64,000 nt of DNA from an uncultured Actinomyces sp. (GCA_900545825.1 URAS01000006.1:1-64000); one strand, 5' to 3'; positions 1 through 8,475 are shown, counted from the first letter of the stretch. A program made the numbers and translations. The notes: a model not told the origin generated them from the sequence alone.

Positions 1-81
1 GCCACACCACACCCCCTAACCACCCTCACCACCCAATAACCAAACAACAATGGCTCACAGCCACTTGACACCCAGCGAAAC

Positions 82-115
82 CCGTGAACGTGACCTTTTA
101 TGATCACGTTCACGG
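82..115. repeat. Family A palindromic repeat, short-loop subtype (A1)
   Basis: Arms CCGTGAACGTGA and TCACGTTCACGG face each other around a 10-nt loop. It is identical in type to the copies near 1.1, 2.6, 17.6, 27.7, 31.8 and 53.3 kb. It lies just upstream of the HEPN/Abi-like gene, so here it is not a terminator of a visible gene. Confidence 0.85.
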
Positions 116-130
116 AGGGCGGAGGGCGTC

Positions 131-1036
131 GTGCTCCGGGCGCCGCATAGGATGAGCCTCGATGCCTTTCGGTCATGGCTGGAACGTCGTTTGGGCCGCC
201 CTCCGTCTCCCCCCCCCCGAGACAACAGGGAGAACTCGCTGAAGATGATGGATGAATCTGTCTCGATGAGCGCTCGCGAGCAGCGTAAAGAAACCGCTGA
301 CCCCGGGGGTGTACCGATGTTTCGCGGCATTGACCTTCCCGGGGCCTATCGCCATCAAGATTACCATGAGGTTCTCCCTGTCACGCAAGAGGACCTTTCC
401 CGGTGGTTCTCTACGTCCAGAATGCTTCGCTACGGCGATGCTGACCCAGTTGGACAGTACGTGTGGAACGCACGGGTGTCGAAAGCATTCCTGGAAGATA
501 TCGGACACGTCGAAGTCCTTCTGAGGAACTTTATCGACTCCAGACTCACTCAAGATGCTGGCACTAGATTGTGGTGGGAGTCAGATCGGTATCCACGGCT
601 AGGGAGCTTTCGCCGCAACGTCAACAAAGTCGTTGCAAGGATTGAAGCGGCAGGGCATGAACCGGAACCTGACCAGATCGTCGCGGGGCTCTCTCTAGAC
701 AACTGGCGGTTCCTTCTCATCCCCCGACTCGAAGCAACAATCTGGAAGGCCCTCATCAGCCTGGAGAATGGCGGAATGCCGCATTACCCGGGCCGATCAC
801 GGGCAGACTTCGAGGCCAACGTCGAGCTCGTCCGCATTGTTCGTAATCGCGCGTCCCATCAGGAACCCCTTGTCAGTGCCACGGGCGATTCAGGAGACAT
901 TGAGCGATTACAGAGCTATATGGCCGCGATAGACATGGTCGCCTCCAGTATTGACCCACGGGCAGCAGCGTGGATCGCTATGAACTCGCGTATCCCGTCG
1001 GTACTTGCGGAGCAACAGCGCCTCGCCTCGTCGTAG
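131..1036 (+). CDS. Abi-like/HEPN-domain protein
   Basis: This is a predicted cytoplasmic protein of the Abi_2 (AbiD/AbiF-like) type, whose members are linked to phage abortive infection. The clearest signature is RNRASH at residues 238-243 (counted from the GTG at 131), an R-X4-H motif typical of HEPN RNases. The surrounding helical sequence, with a DNWRFLL-like segment around residue 190, also fits the family. The start is uncertain. GTG 131 gives 301 residues, ATG 152 is possible, and ATG 245 gives a 264-residue protein and removes a basic, proline-rich N-terminus. A run of ten C (209-218) lies between these starts. No partner toxin, antitoxin or restriction gene is visible nearby. The family call is by motif only; the defence role is inferred from the family. 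Confidence 0.65.
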   Translation: MLRAPHRMSLDAFRSWLERRLGRPPSPPPRDNRENSLKMMDESVSMSAREQRKETADPGGVPMFRGIDLPGAYRHQDYHEVLPVTQEDLSRWFSTSRMLRYGDADPVGQYVWNARVSKAFLEDIGHVEVLLRNFIDSRLTQDAGTRLWWESDRYPRLGSFRRNVNKVVARIEAAGHEPEPDQIVAGLSLDNWRFLLIPRLEATIWKALISLENGGMPHYPGRSRADFEANVELVRIVRNRASHQEPLVSATGDSGDIERLQSYMAAIDMVASSIDPRAAAWIAMNSRIPSVLAEQQRLASS

Positions 1037-1060
1037 TCACCTCGCCCTCCCGCCCCACCC

Positions 1061-1144
1061 CCGTGAACGTGATCCTTCTGTCCGCTTTGATCACGTTCAT
1101 GCCCCCAAACCCGTGAACGTGACCTTTTATGATCACGTTCACGG
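1061..1144. repeat. Family A repeat pair (A2 + A1)
   Basis: Two palindromes stand ten bases apart. 1061-1100 has the longer loop with a CTGTCCG core (A2). 1111-1144 is the short-loop form (A1), the same as 82-115. They fill the gap between the HEPN/Abi-like gene and the following membrane protein gene. Confidence 0.85.
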
Positions 1145-1174
1145 ATTGGCGCATGTTACCGTGACGAGAGCGGA

Positions 1175-2017
1175 GTGAAGAAGCACGGTGACGGGGGCGG
1201 GCTGATGGACATCAACGGCGTTATCCGCGAAGGTTCGCGCGGCGCGCGGCTCAGTTACAACGACCTGGCGGCACGCTTCGTCGCCTTTTTCTTCATGGGA
1301 CTGGTCATCACCGCGCGCGGCGACGGCGGCTTCGCGGGCCCGCAAACCCTTGCGTTGCTGGGTATCCTCTTCTCCCTCGGCCTCGCCCTCCTCGTCGATT
1401 GGGCGACCGCTCTGTGGTGGATGCGCAGGTGGGGAATCCTTTCGCGCCGCTGGAAGCACCCGGCGATGCTCGCCCTCACCGTGGTTATCGTCGTCCTCGC
1501 CGTCGCGGCGTTAGGGTGGCGCAGCCAGCTCGAGGGCGTCGCCGTCACCCTGCCGTTTGGGCGGTTCTGGTGGATTCTCATCGGGTTCGGCATCGCGTTC
1601 GCCCTTGCGGTGCTGGTCAGCGGGACCCCCATCGACCCCGGCCGCAACGAGCAGGGGATGGGCTGGTACGAGACCCTCAAAGTCATCCTCACCAGACAAA
1701 TGTGGTGGACCGAGGACGATGCGAGCCAGGCGATCACCGAACTCCTCCAGCGCGATTCCGGCCGCGACCCGGCGCGGCTGCACGGCCCGGTCCTCGACGA
1801 GGCCCGCGCCCTCACCCGGGAGAATCCCGAACGGCCGCTCCACCGCTACCGCCGGTGGACGGCGCTCGTCTACGGCACGATCGGCGTCGTTTTTGGCGCC
1901 CTGGGAATCGCCGCGCTCGTCGAGCGCACGGCCGCGACAGGGATCATCCTCCTCGTCATCGCGATTGGCGCCCTCTACTACTGCGTGACGCTGTTTCGGC
2001 GGAAGTCCCGTGCCTGA
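1175..2017 (+). CDS. Six-TM membrane protein of unknown function
   Basis: I do not recognise a named family. The 280-residue product has about six hydrophobic segments, at roughly residues 33-48, 57-80, 95-115, 125-150, 228-250 and 256-273. A polar, Arg/Glu-rich cytoplasmic-type loop separates the fourth and fifth. The start is either GTG 1175 or ATG 1205 (10 codons later); neither has a strong ribosome-binding site. The stop overlaps the start of the downstream P-loop gene by 8 bases, so the two are probably translationally coupled and form a two-gene operon. Function is unknown. Confidence 0.7.
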   Translation: MKKHGDGGGLMDINGVIREGSRGARLSYNDLAARFVAFFFMGLVITARGDGGFAGPQTLALLGILFSLGLALLVDWATALWWMRRWGILSRRWKHPAMLALTVVIVVLAVAALGWRSQLEGVAVTLPFGRFWWILIGFGIAFALAVLVSGTPIDPGRNEQGMGWYETLKVILTRQMWWTEDDASQAITELLQRDSGRDPARLHGPVLDEARALTRENPERPLHRYRRWTALVYGTIGVVFGALGIAALVERTAATGIILLVIAIGALYYCVTLFRRKSRA

Positions 2018-2600
2018 CCGCCCGCGCCCCGACGCCGGCGAGGGCGCCGACCGCACAGGCCTCGCGAGGGCGTGCCTCAGCGCCCTCACCTGGGCGCAGG
2101 CCGCGGGCCGGCGCGGCGTCATCGCCATCGACGGGCGTTCCGGGTCGGGCAAATCGACGCTCGCGGCCCGGCTGGCCGCCGACCTCACGCCCCGCGTCCC
2201 CGGCCTCACCTGCCTGGCCGTCGAGGACTGGTATCCCGGCTGGGACGGCCTGGCCGAGGGCGCGCGCATCCTCGTCGATTCCGTCCTCACCGGCGAGTCG
2301 GCCTACCAACGCTGGGACTGGCATGCCGGCACCTTCGGCCCTCACGTCGAGGTCGACCCCCACGCCCCGCTGCTCATCGAGGGCTGCGGCGCCCTCACCG
2401 TGCGCTCGCGGCCGCTGATCGACTTCGCCATCTGGGTCGACGCGCCGCGCGACGTGCGTAAATCCCGCGCCCTTGCGCGCGACGGTGAGACCTACGCGCC
2501 GTTTTGGGACGCCTGGGCCGCCCAGGAGGACGCCCTCATCGCCGACAACCACCCCGAAAACTTGGCCGACGTCGTCGTCACCGTCCCCACCGCTAGGTGA
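2010..2600 (+). CDS. Uridine-kinase-like P-loop ATP-binding protein
   Basis: The 196-residue protein carries a Walker A motif GRSGSGKST at about residues 41-49. A VEDWYPGWDG-type segment then fits the phosphate-acceptor lid region of uridine/nucleoside kinases, and IWVDAP matches the later strand of this fold. The family contains uridine kinases and many uncharacterised cytoplasmic P-loop kinases, so the substrate is not certain. The GTG start at 2010 overlaps the preceding membrane protein gene and follows a GGAAG ribosome-binding site. The stop codon TGA (2598-2600) lies inside the left arm of a family A repeat, so the repeat sets the C-terminus. A convergent nagB lies downstream. Confidence 0.75.
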   Translation: MPDRPRPDAGEGADRTGLARACLSALTWAQAAGRRGVIAIDGRSGSGKSTLAARLAADLTPRVPGLTCLAVEDWYPGWDGLAEGARILVDSVLTGESAYQRWDWHAGTFGPHVEVDPHAPLLIEGCGALTVRSRPLIDFAIWVDAPRDVRKSRALARDGETYAPFWDAWAAQEDALIADNHPENLADVVVTVPTAR

Positions 2601-2677
2601 ACGTGATCAAAAAAAGTCACGTTCACCGGTCTGGGCCGATGAACGTGACCAAATCGGACGAAAGGATCACGCTCACG
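2596..2677. repeat. Family A repeat pair (A1 + A2)
   Basis: 2596-2627 is a short-loop A1 palindrome with a run of A in its loop. 2639-2677 is a long-loop A2 copy with a TCGGACG core and an imperfect right arm. They lie between the convergent P-loop kinase gene and nagB. The first copy overlaps the stop codon of the upstream gene. Confidence 0.85.
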
Positions 2678-2698
2678 GGCAGGGGCCGCAGACAGACC

Positions 2699-2730
2699 GG
2701 TGCCCGCCCCAGGGAACGGGGGCGGGCACC
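2699..2730. terminator. Stem-loop terminator between convergent genes
   Basis: A 12-bp GC-rich stem (2699-2710 with 2719-2730, arm GGTGCCCGCCCC) lies 36 bp past the nagB stop. It lacks a clear U-tract, but its position between convergent genes supports a bidirectional terminator. Confidence 0.7.
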
Positions 2731-2765
2731 GATTAGGGGGTCACCGCGCGCGGAAAGCGCGGACA

Positions 2766-3545
2766 TTAGGCCTGGTGGAGAGCCTTCCACTGGGCCTTGT
2801 AGTAGTCGGCCAGCTCGAGCTTCGCGGCAGCCGGCTCGTCAACGAGAACGATCGCGTTGGTGTGCATCTGCATGATCGTCGCGGGCCAGCGGGCGGAGAT
2901 GCCGCCCTCGACGAGCTCGCGGACGGCGTCGGCCTTGGCGGCGCCGGTGGCCAGCAGGACCAGCTGGCGGGCTTCCATGATCGTGCCGAGGCCCTGCGTC
3001 ACGCACTGCGTGGGAACCTTGTCGATGTCATCGTCGAAGAACCGCGCGTTGTCGCGGCGCGTCTGCTCGGTCAGGGCGCCCACGTTCGTGCGCGAGGTCA
3101 GCGACCCGCCGGGCTCGTTGAAGCCGATGTGGCCGTCCGCGCCGATGCCGAGGATCTGGATGTCGACGCCGCCCGCCTCGCGGATCGAGGCGTCGTATTC
3201 CTCCGCGGCCTTGTAGGGGTCGCCGGTCAGCGCGTTCGGCGTGTGCAGCGCCTCGTCGGTCAGGCCGGTGCCGCCGTCCTTCACCAGCTCGGTGAGGAGG
3301 ACGTTGCGGTACCGCTCCGGGTGGTCCGCGGCGATCCCGACGTACTCGTCGAGGGCGAACGCCTGGGCGCCCGACAGGTCGAACTTCCCATCGGCGTGGG
3401 CCTTGCGCAGCCGGGTGTACAGCGGCAGCGGGGTCGAGCCGGTGGCCACGCCGAGGACGAAGCCGGGGCGCGTGTGGGCGTCGATGATGATCTTGGCTGC
3501 CTCGTCGGCGGCGTCGTCCGGGGTAGCGAAAATGCCAATGTGCAT
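2766..3545 (-). CDS. nagB: Glucosamine-6-phosphate deaminase
   Basis: It converts glucosamine-6-phosphate to fructose-6-phosphate and ammonia, the last step that feeds amino sugars into glycolysis. The 259-residue length is normal for NagB. Visible motifs are the phosphate-binding VATGSTPLPLY near residue 35, the catalytic-loop segment FALDEY, and the highly conserved GIGADGHIGFNEPG near residue 135. An AAGGAG ribosome-binding site supports the ATG at 3545. It is the last gene of the leftward nanA-nanK-nanE-nagB operon, 16 bp after nanE, and is followed by a GC-rich hairpin. Cytoplasmic. No nagA (N-acetylglucosamine-6-phosphate deacetylase) is seen in the window, so that step must be encoded elsewhere. 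Confidence 0.96.
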   Translation of the reverse strand: MHIGIFATPDDAADEAAKIIIDAHTRPGFVLGVATGSTPLPLYTRLRKAHADGKFDLSGAQAFALDEYVGIAADHPERYRNVLLTELVKDGGTGLTDEALHTPNALTGDPYKAAEEYDASIREAGGVDIQILGIGADGHIGFNEPGGSLTSRTNVGALTEQTRRDNARFFDDDIDKVPTQCVTQGLGTIMEARQLVLLATGAAKADAVRELVEGGISARWPATIMQMHTNAIVLVDEPAAAKLELADYYKAQWKALHQA

Positions 3546-3561
3546 GGGATCTCCTTGGGAT

Positions 3562-4254
3562 CTACTTCGTCGCGACGGCGTCGGCGACGGCGTTCTTAAA
3601 CCACGTGGTGATCGAGGTCGGGTGGGTGATGGCGGTGCCGACGACGACGGCCCACGCGCCGGCCTCCATGACGGCTTTCGCCTGCTCGGGCGTGTGGACG
3701 CGGCCCTCGCAGATCACGGGAAAGTCGGGGAATTCGGCGACCATCTGGCGCAGCAGCTCAAAGTCGGGGCCGTCCGTCTTTTCGCGTTCGCCGGTGTAGC
3801 CCGACAGCGTGGTCGACAGGATGTCGGTGCCGGCCTCGGCGGCCATCCGCGCGTCGTCGATGCTGCCGCAGTCGGCCATGACGACGACGCCCTCGTCGTG
3901 CAGCGCCTTGACGGTTTCCGCATAGGTGAGGCCGTCGGGGCGAGGGCGACGGGTCGCGTCGATCGCGACGACGTCGGCGCCGGCGGCCGCACAGCAGCGG
4001 GCGTGGCGCAGGGTCGGGGTGATGTAGACGCCGTCGTCGCCTTCCTTCCACAGGCCGATGACGGGGACCTTGACGCGGCCCTTGATCGCCGAAATATCGG
4101 ACAGGCCCTGGCAGCGGATCGCGACGGCGCCGCCACGTTCGGCGGCGTCGGCCATCTGCGCCATCGTCTCGGGGTGACGCATCGGTTCGCCGGGGTAGGC
4201 CTGCGCGCTGACGATGAGGCCGCCGCGCAACGAGTCAATGAGAGGTGAAGTCAT
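3562..4254 (-). CDS. nanE: N-acetylmannosamine-6-phosphate 2-epimerase
   Basis: It isomerises ManNAc-6-phosphate to GlcNAc-6-phosphate in sialic acid breakdown. The 230-residue TIM-barrel protein shows the family features GLIVSAQAYPGEP at the N-terminus, GLWKEGDDGVYITPT in the middle, DATRRPRP, and TTLSGYT. The terminal phosphate-binding VICEGRVHTPEQA is followed by VVVGTAITHP. The start at ATG 4254 is preferred over an ATG six codons upstream because a GAAGGA ribosome-binding site stands six bases in front of it. The gene sits between nanK and nagB in one operon. Cytoplasmic. Confidence 0.95.
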   Translation of the reverse strand: MTSPLIDSLRGGLIVSAQAYPGEPMRHPETMAQMADAAERGGAVAIRCQGLSDISAIKGRVKVPVIGLWKEGDDGVYITPTLRHARCCAAAGADVVAIDATRRPRPDGLTYAETVKALHDEGVVVMADCGSIDDARMAAEAGTDILSTTLSGYTGEREKTDGPDFELLRQMVAEFPDFPVICEGRVHTPEQAKAVMEAGAWAVVVGTAITHPTSITTWFKNAVADAVATK

Positions 4255-4277
4255 AGTGAATCCTTCGATCAACAGCC

Positions 4278-5255
4278 CTAAATCTGAGGTTTAGCACAGG
4301 TTTGGCGAATCCGCACCCATGCGGCTGCGCCAATCAGCGGGGCGTCGCCGCCCAGCGTGCCTTCGACCAACGCGACGTCGCTTTGCAGCGGCAGGGCGTC
4401 GCCCTTGAATCCGGCCCGCAGCGCCGACCACCAGCCGTCGCCCGACCGGGTGGCTGACCCGGTGAGGACGATCCGGTCGGGGTCCAGCAGCGCCGCGGCG
4501 CCCGCCAGCGTCTGCCCGAGGGCGCGCGCCGAATCCGACAGCGCCGCGCTGGCGTAGAGGTCGCCGGCCTGGTGGCGGCGGAACACGTCGCCGCCGCCGG
4601 TGGCCGGGCTGATGCCGGCCGGCAGGTTGCGGTTGTAGAGGGCGGCCTGGCCGGTCCCGGACGTCACGCATTCGATGTGGCCGGTCGTGGAGCCGCACGC
4701 GCAGCGCATCCCAGCCGCCAGCGGGTGCGGCAGGTGGGCGATCGAGCCCGCGATGCCGCACGCGCCCTGATCGACGCAGCCGTCGACGACGAGGGCGCCA
4801 CCGAGGCCGGTGCCGGCCGCGACCACGAGGATCCGGCGGGCGTCCTGGCCGGCCCCGAACTGGGCCTCGCCCAGCGCGTGGGCGTGGACGTCGTTGAGGG
4901 CGAACGTCGGCAGGCCCAGCGCCTGGGCCACGCCGCGTGCCAAGTCGACGCCGCCCCAGCCCGGCATGAGGTCGGATGCATACGTCACGGCGCCGGTGGC
5001 GGGGTCGATGACCCCGGCCGACGCGATCCCGCAGGCCGCGGGGCGAACCCCGTCGACCTCGGCGATCATCGCGACGTCGCGGGCCGCCTGAATGACCTGG
5101 GCGAGGACGGCCTCGCCGCCGTCATTAGCCGGCGTCGCGCGTTTTTGCGAGTAGGCGACCGCCCACCCCGTACGCGTGGGGCAGGCGATGCCTGCGGCGA
5201 TCTTCGTCCCGCCGATGTCGAGGACGAGGACGGGCTGGGAAGCGGGCGTCGACAT
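4278..5255 (-). CDS. nanK: N-acetylmannosamine kinase, ROK family
   Basis: It phosphorylates ManNAc at C6 with ATP. The 325-residue ROK-family protein has the N-terminal phosphate loop LDIGGTKIAAGI and the ATP-binding AAGTGLGGALVVDG near residue 145. The zinc-binding region is CACGSTTGHIEC, a slightly changed form of the usual CXCGXXGCXE motif. The C-terminal half contains the expected DPDRIVLTGSA segment. Its start lies two bases past the nanA stop and its stop 23 bp before nanE, so it is the second gene of the operon. Substrate choice (ManNAc rather than glucose) rests on this context, since ROK kinases share the same motifs. Confidence 0.92.
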   Translation of the reverse strand: MSTPASQPVLVLDIGGTKIAAGIACPTRTGWAVAYSQKRATPANDGGEAVLAQVIQAARDVAMIAEVDGVRPAACGIASAGVIDPATGAVTYASDLMPGWGGVDLARGVAQALGLPTFALNDVHAHALGEAQFGAGQDARRILVVAAGTGLGGALVVDGCVDQGACGIAGSIAHLPHPLAAGMRCACGSTTGHIECVTSGTGQAALYNRNLPAGISPATGGGDVFRRHQAGDLYASAALSDSARALGQTLAGAAALLDPDRIVLTGSATRSGDGWWSALRAGFKGDALPLQSDVALVEGTLGGDAPLIGAAAWVRIRQTCAKPQI

Positions 5256-5257
5256 GG

Positions 5258-6181
5258 TTACTTCTCGAGGAGTCCGCAGTCGCGGAGGACGCCGGCGACG
5301 GCCTCAACGTTGTCGCCCTCGAGCGGGACGACGGGGTTCGGCATCTGGTTGGTCTCGAAGACGCCGAGCAGCTGCAGGGCCGTCTTGAACGAGCCGATGC
5401 CGGCGGCGAAACCGGTGACGCCGCTGGTCACGGTGGCGATCCGCATGAGGCGGGCGGCGTGCTCCTGCTCCTTGCGCACGGTCTCCCAGTCGCCGGCCTG
5501 GTAGGCCTTCCACTGGCGGACGTAGGTGTAGGGGTCGACGTTGCCCAGGCCGGGGACCGAGCCGTCGGCGCCCGCCATGTAGGCGCCGTCGACGACGACC
5601 TCGTGGCCGGTGAGGAGGGCCAGCGGGTGGCCGGCGTCCTCGTTGTCCTGGACGAGGAAGCGGAACGACACGTCGTCGCCGGAGGAGTCCTTGACGCCCG
5701 CGAGGACGCCGTCCTTGCCGAGCTTGACCAGCAGGTCAACCGGCAGCTTAGTGTGGACGCACACGGGAATGTCGTAGGCGAACAGCGGCAGCGAGCAGGC
5801 CTCGTGGATGAGGCGGAAGTGCTGCTCGATCTCCTTGACACCGCCGAGGGCGTAGAACGGGCAGGTGGCGACGATCGCGTCGGCGCCAGCGGCTTCGGCG
5901 CGCTTGGCGTGCTCGATGACGCGCTCGGTTTCGGTGTCGATGCAGCCGATGAGGACGGGGACGCGGCCCGCGACCTGCTCGATGGCGGCGGAGACGATCT
6001 CGTCGCGGCGGGCGTCGGTCGAGAACGCAACTTCGCCGGAGGATCCGAGGAAGAAGAGGCCGTCAACGCCGGCGTCGAGCATGCGCTCGATGTTGCGGTT
6101 GAAGCTTTCGCGGTCGAACTTGCGGTCGGCCGTGAGCGGCGTGACGACGGGGGGAACGACTCCGCGGATGAAGGGCGCCAT
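5258..6181 (-). CDS. nanA: N-acetylneuraminate lyase
   Basis: It cleaves N-acetylneuraminate to ManNAc and pyruvate. The 307-residue class I aldolase of the DHDPS/NAL family has FFLGSSGEVAFSTDAR near residue 45 (pyruvate-binding), CPFYALGG near residue 110 with the catalytic Tyr, and GVKDSSGDD around residue 165 containing the Schiff-base lysine. ATG 6181 is chosen because GGAG lies just upstream; an in-frame ATG 26 codons earlier has no such support. It is the first gene of the nan operon. An operator-like palindrome (6236-6247) and a TATGCT -10 element (complement of 6250-6255) stand in front, so it is probably repressed by the GntR/FCD regulator encoded at 17640-18395. Confidence 0.95.
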   Translation of the reverse strand: MAPFIRGVVPPVVTPLTADRKFDRESFNRNIERMLDAGVDGLFFLGSSGEVAFSTDARRDEIVSAAIEQVAGRVPVLIGCIDTETERVIEHAKRAEAAGADAIVATCPFYALGGVKEIEQHFRLIHEACSLPLFAYDIPVCVHTKLPVDLLVKLGKDGVLAGVKDSSGDDVSFRFLVQDNEDAGHPLALLTGHEVVVDGAYMAGADGSVPGLGNVDPYTYVRQWKAYQAGDWETVRKEQEHAARLMRIATVTSGVTGFAAGIGSFKTALQLLGVFETNQMPNPVVPLEGDNVEAVAGVLRDCGLLEK

Positions 6182-6235
6182 GGTAACTCCTTTGTCTGGC
6201 GAATCGGGGGAAATCTGAGCCCCCAACACAATTGG

Positions 6236-6255
6236 TCTGACGTCTGATAAGCATA
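6236..6255 (-). promoter_or_regulatory. Predicted nan operon operator and -10 box
   Basis: The plus-strand sequence TCTGACGTCTGA (6236-6247) matches the perfect palindrome in front of the sialic acid transporter at 11 of 12 positions. On the minus strand it directly follows a TATGCT -10 box (complement of 6250-6255), the same geometry as at the transporter promoter. No good -35 element was found. Repressor binding is inferred. Confidence 0.6.
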
Positions 6256-6359
6256 GCACGGGGGTCCGTGAAATGGGACCCCTTTGCTGGAAAGAATTCG
6301 GTGTGGTTCAGGCTATAGCGCGGCGCCCTTTTCGGGGCGAGGTCGCGTTGAAGCGGTGA

Positions 6360-6426
6360 GTGACTGGTCGGAGCCGGCGGCTCCCCACCAGATGGGCGAG
6401 GAACCGCCGGCCGCGTGACCGGTCAC
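6360..6426. terminator. Imperfect two-part hairpin between sialidase remnant and nan operon
   Basis: Outer arms GTGACTGGTC and GACCGGTCAC (one mismatch) enclose an inner stem CCGGCGGCTCC/GGAACCGCCGG (one mismatch). It lies just past the stop of the sialidase remnant, whose transcript would run left. No U-tract, so a terminator is only probable. Confidence 0.45.
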
Positions 6427-6466
6427 CGACGGGTGTCGGCAGTTTGTCTTGTGGCGTCGCCGACCG

Positions 6467-8111
6467 CTACGCCAGCTCGTCCGAGCCGAACCAGCTCAGC
6501 GGGATCTCCGTGAAGTAGAGGCCCTGCCACTCGTTCTCCCACAGCAGCCCGATCGCGCCGGACGGCAGCTGGGTCATCGACTGGTAGACGTAGTGGCCCG
6601 GGTTGAACGTCCGGTGGATCGGCCAGGTCTCGCCGTCGTCCAGCGACACGCGGAGGACGCCGTTGCCGCGGTACGGCATGAGCTGCGACGCGTTCGCGAA
6701 CGCGAGGGCGCGGCGGCCGTCGGCCAGGCTGAGGGCGATGCCGTTCGGCTGGCTGAAGATCTCCGGGATGTCGCTCTGGTACGTGACCTCGCCCCAGGTC
6801 TCGCCACCGTCGGTCGAAATCGCCTTGCCGACGCGGCCGGACGGGTGCTGGTTGCGCATGAGGACGAGGAGGCGGCCGTCGGGCAGCTCCATGATCGTCG
6901 ACTCGTGCGTCGACGCCTCGTCGTCGGCCAGGGTCTTCGAATCGAGCGTCTCGCCCTTGAAGACGCGGCCGTCACACGGCGACTTGCCGCGCTTCCACGT
7001 CTTGCCGTGGTCGTCGGAGTAGACGACGGCGGCCGAGAACTGCTTCGTGTGGTCGCCCGAGTAGTACACGGGGATGACCAAACGGCCCTTGTGGGCGCCG
7101 CGCGTGAGCTGCAGGCCGGTGCCCGGCGAGGTGCCGAGGAACGCCATCCAGGGCTCCTTGACCTGCGAGTTCAGGTGGATCGGCTCGGACCAGGTGGCGC
7201 CCTCGTCCTCGGAGTAGATGTGGACGAGGTACGACGTGCGCGCGGTGAGCAGTGACTGGTTGGGGTCGACGCCGTCCTTCAAGTAGATGTTGCCGGCCGG
7301 CTTGCCGCCCTTCGTCACGTCGCCCGAGGGCGCGACGACGTAGTCGGTGGCCTCGCCGTCGGCCGTCGTCACCGTGCCGTCGGACTGGACGATGTACTCG
7401 TGGCCCGCGGTGTCGGTGAGGACGAAGTGACCCTTGTCGTCCATGCCGGTGCCGTGGGCGTTGTTCGGTTGGCCGATCCCGCCGGGGAAGTGGTCAATGA
7501 GGCAGTGGACCACGCCGGTCTCGGCGTCGTACACCGTGCACGAGTCGATGACCGACGCGCCGTCGGCGCCCTCGCCGGGATAGACGAGAACCTCCTGGAG
7601 GCCCTCCCACGTCTTGCCGCCATCGAGAGACCGGCGCACGGTGAAGTTGATGTCGTTCGGCGAGTCGTTAGCGATTGTCGTCCGCTGATCCGCCCCCGCA
7701 ATGATGACCCCCGAGGGAAGGGTCAAGAGAGAAGGGATGCGGTAGCTAATCGATCCTTCCATGCCGCGGTCGAACAGGGCGCGCGTATGCAGCGGCTCGA
7801 CGTGCGAGAGGCGCTTGATCTGGCCGTCGGTCAGCGGCGTCGGGTAGACCATCGCGCGCGAGACCTCGCCGAACAGGCGCGAGCCGTGAATGTCCTGGCC
7901 GATCATGATCTGGTCAACGCCGTCGATGTCGCCGAAGAACGCCTGGCCCGGGATACGGGCCTCGCGGAAGCCGTCGACGTAGAGGTCGATCGCGCCCTCG
8001 CCGGCACGGACGACGACGTCGTGCCACTTGCCGTCGGCCCATTCGCCGTCGGCCTGCCACGTGCGCCATTCGCCTTCCGGCGTGAGGACGGCGTACGTCA
8101 GCGTCGTCGCG
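6467..8111 (-). pseudogene. 5'-truncated GH33 sialidase
   Basis: The 3' part of a sialidase gene encodes an apparently whole six-bladed catalytic domain. It has YRIPSLL with the substrate-binding Arg, and five Asp-box motifs of the S-X-D-X-G-X-T-W type (for example SLDGGKTW, SEDEGATW, SDDHGKTW, STDGGETW, SLDDGETW). The active-site Tyr region YVYQSMTQ is also present. Upstream, only the second half of a LamG-like domain remains. Similarity to the paralogue at 9513-11753 stops near 8100-8111, at the residues matching SLIYAA in that protein. Beyond this point the open frame simply reads the antisense strand of a transporter remnant. The natural start and promoter are missing, so it is probably not expressed as such. 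A leaderless internal start cannot be excluded. Confidence 0.8.
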
Positions 8112-8345
8112 CTTGGTGGCGCGGTCGGTCCGGTCCTCGGTGCTGCGGTTGCCTCGAAGGTGTCGCTCGGTGGCGCCCTCGCCATCCTGTCGGTGGGCTT
8201 CGCCCTGATCGTCGTCCTGTCGATCGGTCTCAACTTGCCGAAGAAGATCCAGCAGGCCGTCGATCCGTCGGCGGTTCGCCCGGAGGACGGCGACGACGAG
8301 ACGATCGCCGCCATCGCCGCTTCCGACGAGGGCGAAGCGGCCTAG
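8106..8345 (+). pseudogene. C-terminal remnant of an MFS transporter
   Basis: The plus-strand frame ending at TAG 8345 encodes a Gly/Ala-rich transmembrane segment (ALGGAVGPVLGAAVA), a second hydrophobic segment (LAILSVGFALIVVLSIGL) and a charged tail. This is the usual end of a major facilitator protein. Everything before about 8106 in this frame is antisense sialidase sequence, so at least ten transmembrane segments are missing. The remnant is followed at 8379-8416 by a strong hairpin, probably its original terminator. Since it lies head-to-head with a sialidase, the lost protein may have been a sialic acid or sugar permease; this is inference. Confidence 0.7.
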
Positions 8346-8378
8346 CCAGACAGTGACAATCTGAACTGGTGTTCACGT

Positions 8379-8416
8379 TCTGACGGGCGAGGGTCTAGCA
8401 TCCCTCGCCCGTCAGA
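8379..8416 (+). terminator. 15-bp stem terminator after the MFS remnant
   Basis: TCTGACGGGCGAGGG (8379-8393) pairs perfectly with 8402-8416 around an 8-nt loop. It lies 34 bp after the stop of the transporter remnant. No strong U-tract. Confidence 0.7.
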
Positions 8417-8423
8417 CATATGA
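8412..8423 (+). promoter_or_regulatory. Possible NanR-type operator
   Basis: TCAGACATATGA matches the transporter operator TCAGACGTCTGA at 10 of 12 positions. It lies 53 bp upstream of the TIM-barrel gene start and overlaps the right arm of the hairpin at 8379-8416. A two-mismatch hit is expected a few times by chance in 64 kb, so position is the main support. Confidence 0.4.
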
Positions 8424-8475
8424 TGAATTCTGTCGCGGGTTTTCCGCATCAACGCATAATCGAAGGAGATTAGTG

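Noticed and set aside
1..81. CA-rich first 80 bases as a repeat or coding sequence
   Set aside because: Low-complexity but without a repeating unit, start codon context or open frame of note.
8112..8314. N-terminal part of the open frame running into sialidase 1
   Set aside because: It is the antisense strand of the MFS remnant; its residues have no similarity to the paralogous sialidase or to a signal peptide.
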